From assembly GCF_963378085.1 (NCBI RefSeq), contig NZ_OY726395.1:4092001-4156000 (forward strand): a stretch of 64,000 nucleotides of DNA, in the 5' to 3' direction. A program made the translations under genes and the position numbers. The number at the start of each line of letters is the position of its first letter. The first letter of the stretch is position 1. This DNA comes from Mycolicibacterium sp. MU0050. GTDB taxonomy: Bacteria > Actinomycetota > Actinomycetes > Mycobacteriales > Mycobacteriaceae. Positions 55,648-63,040 of the stretch are shown here, piece after piece. The notes under the pieces were generated by a model, which saw nothing but the letters and a program-made list of their open reading frames with translations, did not search any database and had not been told where the DNA came from.

Positions 55648-57167
55648 GCCAGCTCCCGCTTGGACTCGACGACCGATTCGCCAGCGGGCTCTGGCAGCAG
55701 CTCGGTCGCACTGTCTGTCCCGATCGATGCAGCGCTGTCCTGGTCATCAACAGGGATCTCGCCGCTGCGATGTGCGCGACCGGTCCGGAGGATCAGCACG
55801 CCCACTGCCAGGATCAGACCCATCACCACGAAGAAGGCCCAGTTGGTGTACCAGGAGTCGTAGACATTCCGGGGCCAGACGATGTTGAGAAATTCGAACC
55901 CGGCCCACAAGACCGCCAGAATCGCAACGGGGGTACCGAATCTGCCGAGGTTCCACGGACCGGGTACCCACTTTCCTCGTAGCCGGACAATCAATCCGGT
56001 GATGAGCGGAAAGAGGAACGCCAGGTAGTAGCCGCCGGCCGTGAAGGTCACCAGCACGGAGTAGACATCGGTAGCTGAGATCAAGTAGACCAACGCGCCG
56101 ATAACGGCCGTGACCAGGATGGCTGGCACCGGCTGAGCCTCCGCTCGCGAGAGACGCTTGAGCACGGGCGAGCCGGGCAGTGCCTCGTCGCGCGCATACG
56201 CCCAGATGACCCGGGACGCCGATGCCTGCAACGCCAGGAAGCTGGCGAGGAACCCGATGACGAATAGGAACAAGATGGGTTTCACTGCCGACTCACCAAG
56301 CGCGTTCTTCAACACGTAGTAGACCGGGTCGGGCTCCTCGCCGGAGGTGATCCGGTCGAAATCGGGGACCGCCAGCGTCACGGCCAAGGATGCGTAGGCG
56401 ATCACCAGCGCCAGGAAGGACACCGCGAATACCATGGCCTTCGGCACATTTCGACGGGGATCTTTGACTTCCTCCGCGATCGCACCGGCACTCTCGAAGC
56501 CAAGGATCGACCATCCGGTGAACGCCAGCGCCGCCAAGAACGGTCCGCTCAGATAAGCCCAAGACCACCCAGTAACGAGATCAGGACCCTGCAGAACCGC
56601 GTCGAATCCGTGGTAGCGATGGAAGATCAGCAGGTAGGTGCTCAGTCCGAGCGAGGCGATGATCTCGGCGATGATACTGCCGACCATCAGCACTTTGAGG
56701 AACGTCCGTCCAAGGATGTTCACACCTGAACCGGCCAGCAGGATCAACAGAGCGATGAAGCTCTGTTGACCGGCGCTGGGATGCTCGATGCCGATCAACT
56801 GGGCCAAGAACCCCGCCCCGCCGTAGGCGACGGTAGCCATGATGATCACCAAGGCCCACATGTACACCCAGCCGGCAAGCCAGCCGGCGACATTGCCAGC
56901 GAGGCGCTTCGTCCACTGGTATATCGATCCCTCGAGCGGCCAGCGTGACACCAGTTCTGCGAACGCCAGTGCAATGATGCACTGCCCGGTACCGACGATG
57001 ACGAATGTCCACCAGAAGCCGGGCCCAGCCGTCGCGAGGGACAAACCGTAGATCCCATACATCGCGACAATGGGCGAGATGAAGGCGAACGCAAACGCGA
57101 ATGCCGACCATAGTGAGAACTCTCGCTTCAATTCCGTTGGTGATGCCTCTGATTCGACGTCATGCAT
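55644..57167 (-). CDS. APC-family amino acid/amine permease
   Basis: The 507-residue protein has about twelve membrane helices with the APC core: the helix 1 break ISPIVAMYGIYG, FWWTFVIVGTGQ, ELVSRWPLEGSIYQWTKRL, GFESAGAIAEEVKDPRRNVP and SASRVIWAYARDEALP. The family imports amino acids, GABA, choline or polyamines by proton or substrate exchange. As first gene of the eight-gene minus-strand operon it probably brings in the island's substrate. The C-terminal 40 residues are acidic and cytosolic. Confidence 0.92.
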   Translation of the reverse strand: MHDVESEASPTELKREFSLWSAFAFAFAFISPIVAMYGIYGLSLATAGPGFWWTFVIVGTGQCIIALAFAELVSRWPLEGSIYQWTKRLAGNVAGWLAGWVYMWALVIIMATVAYGGAGFLAQLIGIEHPSAGQQSFIALLILLAGSGVNILGRTFLKVLMVGSIIAEIIASLGLSTYLLIFHRYHGFDAVLQGPDLVTGWSWAYLSGPFLAALAFTGWSILGFESAGAIAEEVKDPRRNVPKAMVFAVSFLALVIAYASLAVTLAVPDFDRITSGEEPDPVYYVLKNALGESAVKPILFLFVIGFLASFLALQASASRVIWAYARDEALPGSPVLKRLSRAEAQPVPAILVTAVIGALVYLISATDVYSVLVTFTAGGYYLAFLFPLITGLIVRLRGKWVPGPWNLGRFGTPVAILAVLWAGFEFLNIVWPRNVYDSWYTNWAFFVVMGLILAVGVLILRTGRAHRSGEIPVDDQDSAASIGTDSATELLPEPAGESVVESKRELA

Positions 57168-57274
57168 CCAGCGTCTCCCTTCGTTCGCTACGCAGAATTA
57201 TGAGCACGGTCACATTCCAAATAGCTCGCTGCAAGCGGAATCCGGGTGTACTGCACAGCCGTACCGGGTCCAAT

Positions 57275-57351
57275 CTGTAGGCCACTACAGCGTCCGAAGA
57301 TCGGCCGGTCCACTCCCGTCGGCAGCTCCTAGGATCGTGTGATCAGCACAC
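57275..57351. promoter_or_regulatory. Divergent promoter region with two palindromes
   Basis: Between the permease (starts 57167) and the polyprenyl synthetase (starts 57374) are CTGTAG-GCCA-CTACAG (57275-57290, perfect 6-base arms) and GTGTG-ATCAG-CACAC (57337-57351, perfect 5-base arms). The first is placed to control the catabolic operon, the second to control the synthetase gene. The GTGT/ACAC half-sites recall the TACACAGTGTA palindrome at the first pucR. Confidence 0.4.
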
Positions 57352-57373
57352 TGCCAACAAAGGATCTCCACGC

Positions 57374-58465
57374 ATGGCCGACGCGAGCCAACGGGTTTTT
57401 CTCGCCGCCGTCGATGACCACATCCGACATGCTGTCAGCGACGAACTGGCTCAGGGGCTCATCCGGATAGACCCAGAACTGAACGTATTCGCCGACCAGT
57501 GCCTGGCCGCCGCGACCGACGGCGGGAAACGACTACGCCCACGATTCCTCCACGGCGCCTGGCAGGCGTTCGCTACCGCAGCCGAACCGGGTTCCGCCGT
57601 CGTGGGCGTCGCCGCGGGACTCGAGTTGCTGCACGCTGCCATCCTGGTGCACGATGACGTGATCGACTCCTCTGACCTGCGTCGGAATCGTCCTTCGGTG
57701 CGTGCCGCTTTGGCCGGATATCACCGCGCGTCGGCCTGGTCCGGCCCTGCCTCGGTGTTCGGTGATCACACCGCGGTACTGCTCGGGGATCTGCTGTGGG
57801 GCACGGCGCAGGACCTGCTCTCGGACGCCGTCAGCGGCATCCCCGAACAGCGCGCGATGCGAGTCGGGCAGTGTTTCCGCGCGATGCGGTTGGAGGTCAT
57901 CGCCGGTCAGCTGCTGGAATTGCAAGGGCAAGCTGCCCACGATTTCGTGCCAGGCGCCGCCGAGAAGATCGTCCGATACAAAACCACCGCCTATACGGTG
58001 CAGCGCCCCATGGCCCTGGGTTTCGAGCTGGCCGATGCGCCGCGCGACGGTGTCGCACTCTTACAACAGTACGCGGCGGCGGTCGGAGAGGCGTTTCAGT
58101 TGCGCGACGACCTGGCGGATCTTTTTGCCGAAACCGAGCACAGTGGCAAACGCAGTGGCGACGACATCCGCTCCGGCAAGCCGACGTCACTGATGCAGTT
58201 GGCCCTCGAGCGATCCTCTGACTCCCAGCGCGAGTTCTTGATCCGGGTCATCGGACGCGCGGACGCCGATGCCGCAGATATCGATGCAGTCAAGGATGTC
58301 CTCGTCGATACCGGTGCTGTTCAGGCCACCTGTGACCGCGTCGGCACACTAGGGCGAAAGGCCCGAGACGCACTGTCAGAGACTGCCTCTACACATCCAG
58401 TGGTACGCCTCCATGCTCTAGTCGAGTTGCTGGCGCTGTGCACCGATGTGTCCTTCGTGCCGTAG
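57374..58465 (+). CDS. Polyprenyl diphosphate synthase (IdsA-like)
   Basis: The 363-residue trans-prenyl synthase has GGKRLRP, the first aspartate-rich motif DDVID (94-98), KTTAYT, and the second motif FQLRDDLADLF. It condenses isopentenyl diphosphate with an allylic primer, giving a C15-C20 or longer product; chain length cannot be fixed by eye. No terpene cyclase is adjacent. ATG 57374 follows AAAGGA. It is divergent from the permease operon and converges on ndh. Confidence 0.92.
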   Translation: MADASQRVFLAAVDDHIRHAVSDELAQGLIRIDPELNVFADQCLAAATDGGKRLRPRFLHGAWQAFATAAEPGSAVVGVAAGLELLHAAILVHDDVIDSSDLRRNRPSVRAALAGYHRASAWSGPASVFGDHTAVLLGDLLWGTAQDLLSDAVSGIPEQRAMRVGQCFRAMRLEVIAGQLLELQGQAAHDFVPGAAEKIVRYKTTAYTVQRPMALGFELADAPRDGVALLQQYAAAVGEAFQLRDDLADLFAETEHSGKRSGDDIRSGKPTSLMQLALERSSDSQREFLIRVIGRADADAADIDAVKDVLVDTGAVQATCDRVGTLGRKARDALSETASTHPVVRLHALVELLALCTDVSFVP

Positions 58466-58485
58466 GTCGATACCCAGGTAGCGCG

Positions 58486-59868
58486 TCAGGCGGCCGACGA
58501 GTCGGCCGCCTTCTGCAGCTTGTTGATCCTCGTGCGCGCATAGGCCTGTTGCTCAGTGCTGGCCAGCTGCCCCCGGCCGGCGCTCAGGAAGCTGATAGTC
58601 CACGACAGCACCGTACTGATCTTGGTCTTGAACCCGATTAGATACGCCAGATGCAGTGCCAGCCAAGCGATCCAGGCGGTCGCTCCCCCAAATTCCAGCG
58701 GGCCGATCTTCGCCACCGCGCTGAACCGGGATATCGTGGCCATGGATCCCCGGTCAGAGTAGCGAAAAGGTTGTCGTTGTTCGGAGCCCGAACCGCTGAC
58801 GGTGTCCATGACCCGCCCAGCGGCGTAGCGCCCGCCCTGGATGGCCGCCTGCGCCAGCCCGGGAACCCCTGCGATAGAAGCCATGTCGCCGACGACGAAG
58901 ACATTCGGGTGCCCCGGTATGGTGAGGTCCGGTAGCACCTTGACCCGTCCAGCATTGTCCGTCTCTGCCCCGGACTGCGCGGCGATGATCTTTCCCAGCG
59001 GGCTGGCCGATACGCCGGCGGACCACACTTTGCAGATGGATTCGATCCGCCGCACCGTGGCATCAGGGTCCTCGACCGTCAGACCTTCACTGTCAATGTC
59101 AACCACTTTGGCACCCAATTGGATATCTACTCCGATCTTCTCGAGTCGGCCCTGAGCCTTCTTACCGAGCTTCGGGCCCATCGACGGGAGGACCGCCGAA
59201 GCGGCGTCGAGCAGTATCACCCGAGCCGCAGTGGAATCGATACTCCGAAAGGAGCCCCGGAATGTGTGGTGGGCCAGTTCGGCGATCTGTCCGGCCATCT
59301 CGACGCCGGTCGGCCCGGCGCCGATGACCGTGAATGTTAATAGCGCCCTTACGCGGTCGGGATCGCTCGACCGCTCGGCCTGCTCCAACGCGCCGAGAAT
59401 CCGGGCCCGCAGCTCCAATGCATCGTCAATGGACTTCATCCCGGGCGCGAACTCGGTAAAGTGATCGTTGCCGAAGTATGACTGCCCCGCGCCGGCCGCG
59501 ACGATGAGACTGTCGTACGGCGTCGAATAGGTCCGACCGAGCAAAGTCGACAACACCCGGCGACTTGCCAAGTCGATATCGGTCACATCACCGAGTAGCA
59601 CCCGCGCGTTGCGCTGCCGCCGTAGCACCACTCGCGTGGGCACGGCGACCTCGCCCGCCGAGAGGATTCCGGTGGCCACTTGATAGAGCAGCGGTTGGAA
59701 CAGATGATGATTGGTGCAGGCAATCAAGGTGACGTCAAAATCGGTGCGCCTGAACATTTTCGCGGCATTCATCCCGCCGAACCCGGAACCGATGATCACA
59801 ACCTTGTGTCGATCGACCGAACCCGCGCCGGCCGCGCCGGCCCCGATCTGCACCTTGCGGTCCACCAT
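58486..59868 (-). CDS. Type II NADH dehydrogenase (NDH-2)
   Basis: The 460-residue flavoprotein has two Rossmann motifs, VVIIGSGFGGMNAA for FAD and TVIGAGPTGVEMAG for NADH. The quinone-side NHHLFQPLLYQVATG, the FAD contact VFVVGDMA and a C-terminal amphipathic/membrane segment (WIAWLALHLAYLIGF) are present. It oxidises NADH and reduces menaquinone without proton pumping. It is probably an accessory paralog of the main mycobacterial Ndh; redox balance for the NADH made by GDH is a reasonable but unproven link. Confidence 0.92.
   Translation of the reverse strand: MVDRKVQIGAGAAGAGSVDRHKVVIIGSGFGGMNAAKMFRRTDFDVTLIACTNHHLFQPLLYQVATGILSAGEVAVPTRVVLRRQRNARVLLGDVTDIDLASRRVLSTLLGRTYSTPYDSLIVAAGAGQSYFGNDHFTEFAPGMKSIDDALELRARILGALEQAERSSDPDRVRALLTFTVIGAGPTGVEMAGQIAELAHHTFRGSFRSIDSTAARVILLDAASAVLPSMGPKLGKKAQGRLEKIGVDIQLGAKVVDIDSEGLTVEDPDATVRRIESICKVWSAGVSASPLGKIIAAQSGAETDNAGRVKVLPDLTIPGHPNVFVVGDMASIAGVPGLAQAAIQGGRYAAGRVMDTVSGSGSEQRQPFRYSDRGSMATISRFSAVAKIGPLEFGGATAWIAWLALHLAYLIGFKTKISTVLSWTISFLSAGRGQLASTEQQAYARTRINKLQKAADSSAA
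58489..58510. terminator. 10-base-pair hairpin between convergent genes
   Basis: GGCGGCCGAC (58489-58498) and GTCGGCCGCC (58501-58510) pair perfectly around GA. The hairpin lies 24 bases after the polyprenyl synthase stop and inside the last codons of ndh. It could end transcription from the plus strand; no T-run follows. Confidence 0.45.
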
Positions 59869-60168
59869 GCTTGCCCTGATTCTCTTTCCGGCTCCTAGAC
59901 CGCGGACCGCCGCATTGTTCGCTCTTCAGTCCGCGCCGACAATCCGGAGTCTTCCATCGAAAACAGGTCGCGGCCGATTACTGATTGCCACCAGAGAACG
60001 CCTGCCGATTACACAATGTTCACGGGAATTAGCTGCCGCCCTGCTTCTGACAGCATGCGCTCCGGCCGGTGCGAACACATCGGATAGGATCCCGGAAATA
60101 GGCTGCCGGCGGGACGACCCGGTGGGTGAACACGGACGCGGGGACGGCCCTGCAGATCGGTTCTGTCT
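59869..60168. other. 300-base intergenic region, little recognisable
   Basis: No convincing gene is seen between the divergent ndh and antiporter genes. It is less GC-rich than flanking coding DNA. A TAGGAT element at 60085-60090 might be a -10 for the antiporter. A 9-base direct repeat GCCGATTAC is at 59973-59981 and 60004-60012. Confidence 0.5.
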
Positions 60169-61320
60169 GTGCCGAAAGACTTTTTGCACACCTCTGTGGT
60201 TACCCCGACCGCGCTCTTGCGCATCGGGCTCGGCTGGGGGGCATTCGTTGTACTCCTGATCGCCGAGCCACCGCGATCCGGCGCGCTGCCTACTCCGGTG
60301 CTGTTTGCCGCGCTCGCTGCGATCGTCGTCGTGATAGTCGTGTGCGCGTTCGGGGTGGTGACCGAAGCAGAACACCTCGCGCGCCGACTCGGCGATCCCT
60401 ACGGCAGCCTCGTCCTCACACTCTCGATCGTGCTCATCGAGGTCATCCTCATCTCCGCGGTCATGCTCGGCCCCGGCGACCACGCCACCATCGCCCGCGA
60501 CTCCGTCATGGCCGCGACGATGATCGTGCTCAACCTCATCATCGGCGCAGCGCTACTGGCCGGTGGCCTACGCCACGACGAACTGTGGGTCAACCGCACC
60601 GGCATCTCCGTCTACCTCTCATTCCTGGTCGTGCTGGTCACCGCCGCGTTCGCGTTCCCCGCGGTCATCGGTGCAGACGGTGCATACTCAGCCCAGCAGG
60701 CCATCCCGATCGTCATCATCACGGTGCTGCTCTACGCGTTTTTCCTCTACCGCCAGACCGGCGCCCAGCACATGGATTTCCAGGAAGTATCCGAAACAGC
60801 AGGCGGCCCGGGAGCCGAGACGCCGCGGGCGGCGATCGCCAGCATCCTGCGCGAACACCGGACCGAGGTCGTTTCCCGGGTGCTGCTCTTGCTGACCACG
60901 GTCACTCCCATCATGCTCCTGTCCCACGACATGGCGATGCATCTGGACGATGGGCTCGGCCGCCTGGGCGCGCCAGTTGCTCTGTCGGGCATCCTCATTG
61001 CGATGATCGTATTCCTTCCCGAGGCCATCACCACCGTCCGCGCCGCGTGGACGGGCGAGCCGCAGCGCATGAGCAATCTGGCGCACGGCGCGCTCGTTTC
61101 CTGTGTGGGGCTCACCTTGCCGGTGGTGCTCGCCATCGGGTTAGTCACCGGACAATCCGTGGTTCTCGCCGAGAGCCCCGTTAACCTGTTGCTGCTCGGG
61201 GTGAGCCTGCTCTTGAGCCTCACCACTTTCAGTGCCCGGCGGGTGACCGCCCTGCATGGGGCCGCGCACCTGTTCGTGTTCCTGCTCTACGGACTCAGCG
61301 TGTTCTACCGACCGGGCTAA
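60169..61320 (+). CDS. ChaA-type cation/proton antiporter
   Basis: The 383-residue membrane protein shows the two inverted CaCA repeats. The first contains GVVTEAEHLARRLGDPYGS and LTLSIVLIEVILI, the second FLPEAITTVRAAW, with acidic transport residues in each. About eleven helices are visible. The family exchanges Ca2+, Na+ or K+ for protons. Start GTG 60169. It converges on the deleted FMN reductase 13 bases away; no functional link to neighbours is evident. Confidence 0.9.
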   Translation: MPKDFLHTSVVTPTALLRIGLGWGAFVVLLIAEPPRSGALPTPVLFAALAAIVVVIVVCAFGVVTEAEHLARRLGDPYGSLVLTLSIVLIEVILISAVMLGPGDHATIARDSVMAATMIVLNLIIGAALLAGGLRHDELWVNRTGISVYLSFLVVLVTAAFAFPAVIGADGAYSAQQAIPIVIITVLLYAFFLYRQTGAQHMDFQEVSETAGGPGAETPRAAIASILREHRTEVVSRVLLLLTTVTPIMLLSHDMAMHLDDGLGRLGAPVALSGILIAMIVFLPEAITTVRAAWTGEPQRMSNLAHGALVSCVGLTLPVVLAIGLVTGQSVVLAESPVNLLLLGVSLLLSLTTFSARRVTALHGAAHLFVFLLYGLSVFYRPG

Positions 61321-61333
61321 GCTCCGCGCCGTC

Positions 61334-61681
61334 TCACCACACGCGATTCGCTCGTTTCGTATCGAGGCGGTAGTCGGTAACGGGTGCCGTGTAGAAGCGC
61401 TCAGCGAGGGCGCGCGCTGCGTCCGCCGGGCCTCGGGGATCATGGGCGATCTCACCGCGACTGTTTCCGTTGCCGACCACCACGCCGACAAGGTCGTGGT
61501 CCAGGTAGCGGGTGAGTTCCTGAAACTGGATTGAGACACCCTGCGTTGCAACGATATAGGTTTCCTCACAAGAGATCAGAACTCCTACTTTTTGGTCATG
61601 AGACCCTTCTATCGCAGCTTGCGCCAGCACGTAGTAGTTGCCGTCATGACGCGGGCTGGCGCTGAGGATCGACGTTTTCAT
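61334..61681 (-). pseudogene. NADPH-dependent FMN reductase with internal deletion
   Basis: The 115-residue frame starts like a flavodoxin-fold FMN reductase (MKTSILSASPRHDGNYYVLAQA, shown as its parts MKTSILSASPRHDGN and YYVLAQA). It then jumps to the C-terminal part (KVGVLISCEETYI to PADAARALAERF). The central 60-80 residues with the flavin-binding second loop are missing compared with usual 180-200-residue members. The frame is intact across the joint, so it is either an in-frame deletion remnant or a very short divergent protein. Function as a reductase is unlikely. Confidence 0.6.
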
Positions 61682-61738
61682 GATCCTCTGATCCCTTCGC
61701 AAGACAGTGCACGCGGTGAAGGTGACGGAGCCCGACGC

Positions 61739-62059
61739 TCAAGGCCGCGGCGACTCGTGGAACTCGGCCCGCCGCACGCGACGGCCGAAAGGCCTGGCCC
61801 CGTCACCGATAACGTCCCGTTCCTCTTCGGCCAGGCCACCCCACGTCCCGTAATTCTCCGGGAACCGCATTGCGTGCTCCCGGCATTGCCGTCGCACTGG
61901 GCAGCGCTCGCAGAGCGCCTTCGCCCTGAGTTGCCGGGCCCGCCGGTGCCGACCCCGCTCGCCGTCGGGGTGGAAGAACAACCCGTCCTGACCTATGCAG
62001 GCGGCCCGTTGCTGCCACTCCCAGGCCTCGGCCAGAACCGCGGGACGGCGCCGGTTCAT
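61739..62059 (-). CDS. WhiB-family iron-sulfur regulator (second)
   Basis: The 106-residue WhiB has cysteines C21, C50, C53 and C59 (ALCERCPVRRQC), GTWGGL and a basic tail FGRRVRR. It shares with the first WhiB the FFHP(E/D)GERG block, CPV..QCR.HAM.FPE and FGRR, so they are close paralogs of WhiB3-like type. ATG 62059 overlaps the glutaminase stop (ATGA), so it is the second gene of a glutaminase-whiB operon. A redox or nitrogen-signal output role is inferred from this coupling. Confidence 0.92.
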   Translation of the reverse strand: MNRRRPAVLAEAWEWQQRAACIGQDGLFFHPDGERGRHRRARQLRAKALCERCPVRRQCREHAMRFPENYGTWGGLAEEERDVIGDGARPFGRRVRRAEFHESPRP

Positions 62060-62973
62060 TCGATCTCGAGCGCGCCGGCGAGCAGGCGCATCAGCCGCAG
62101 GCCGCCGATGCTGTTGGCGGACTCGTCGAGCGCGGGGCCGTAGATCCCCACCCCGGCGCACCGGGGCACAACCCCCATCATGGCGCCCGAGACGCCGCAC
62201 TTGGCCGGGATGCCCACCTCGGTCGCGTACCGGCCGGACGCCTCGTACATGCCGCCGAACAACATCAGCCGGCGCACCAACCGCACGTGCCAGGCCTGCA
62301 GTAGCCGGCCGCCCAGGTGCACGTCGACGCCGTCGGCCAGCACCCGCCCGGCGTGGGCCAGGTCGACGACGTCGACCTCGATGGCGCACATCTGGCAGTA
62401 GGCCCACAGCAGCTCCTCGACGTCGCCGGTGATCAGCCGGTGGCTGCGCAGGAAGTAGCCCAGCGCCCGATTGCGGTCCGAGAGCGCCAGTTCGGATCGC
62501 GCCACCGCCTCGTTGACCGTCACCGCCGCGTTGCCGGTCAGCAGGCGCACGAAGTCCAGCAGGTCGGCGACCCGGTGCTGCGGCCCATCGCCGGGCAGCA
62601 TGTCCACCACCACCAGAGCGCCGGCGTTGACGAACGGGTTGACCGGGACCCCGGACCCCCGGATGAACGTCTCCAGTGAGTTGTAGGAGCCGATCCCCTG
62701 GTCCCGGCCCACCCGGGCGAAGACGTGGTCCTCGCCCCGGTGGTGCAGGGCCAGCAGCAGGGTGAAGACCTTCACCACGCTCTGAACCGTGAAGCGGGCC
62801 TTCGAGTTTCCTGCCGTGAGGATGTTCCCACCGCCCAGGTCGACCGCGACGGCCAGTTCGTCGGCCCGCGCCCGGCTCAGTTCGGGCAAGTACGTCGAGA
62901 CCGAACCGGCGGCGAGATGCGGGCGCACCTCGTCGACCAGGGTGTCCAACCAGTTCTCTGCAATCACCGTCAT
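62056..62973 (-). CDS. glsA: Glutaminase (serine beta-lactamase-like fold)
   Basis: Hydrolyses glutamine to glutamate and ammonium. The 305-residue product has the catalytic SxxK as QSVVK (S65, K68), NPFVNAGAL, and the conserved PAKCGVSGAMMGVVP, where PAKSGVSGG is usual, so a cysteine replaces the serine. No STAS or ankyrin extension is present. It is followed by the overlapping whiB gene, and preceded by a strong terminator hairpin that separates it from the glutamine-synthetase-like gene. Confidence 0.93.
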   Translation of the reverse strand: MTVIAENWLDTLVDEVRPHLAAGSVSTYLPELSRARADELAVAVDLGGGNILTAGNSKARFTVQSVVKVFTLLLALHHRGEDHVFARVGRDQGIGSYNSLETFIRGSGVPVNPFVNAGALVVVDMLPGDGPQHRVADLLDFVRLLTGNAAVTVNEAVARSELALSDRNRALGYFLRSHRLITGDVEELLWAYCQMCAIEVDVVDLAHAGRVLADGVDVHLGGRLLQAWHVRLVRRLMLFGGMYEASGRYATEVGIPAKCGVSGAMMGVVPRCAGVGIYGPALDESANSIGGLRLMRLLAGALEIE

Positions 62974-62992
62974 GTCTCACCCACCCTGTCCT

Positions 62993-63025
62993 CCGGCCGG
63001 GCCCATTTTCGTTGGGCCCGGCCGG
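62993..63025 (-). terminator. Strong hairpin between GS-like and glutaminase genes
   Basis: CCGGCCGGGCCCA (62993-63005) and TGGGCCCGGCCGG (63013-63025) form a perfect 13-base stem with loop TTTTCGT. It lies 15 bases after the stop of the GS-like gene on the minus strand. This is the best terminator candidate in the window, although no U-run follows. Confidence 0.65.
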
Positions 63026-63040
63026 AATTCGCGGTATGCC

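Noticed and set aside
59973-60012. Direct repeat GCCGATTAC as an attachment site
   Set aside because: Nine bases with 22 between copies is not unusual; no integrase, tRNA gene or mobile element is nearby.
59926-60483. Minus-strand frame in the ndh-antiporter intergenic region
   Set aside because: It runs antisense through the antiporter start, is charged and low-complexity, and shows no family motif.
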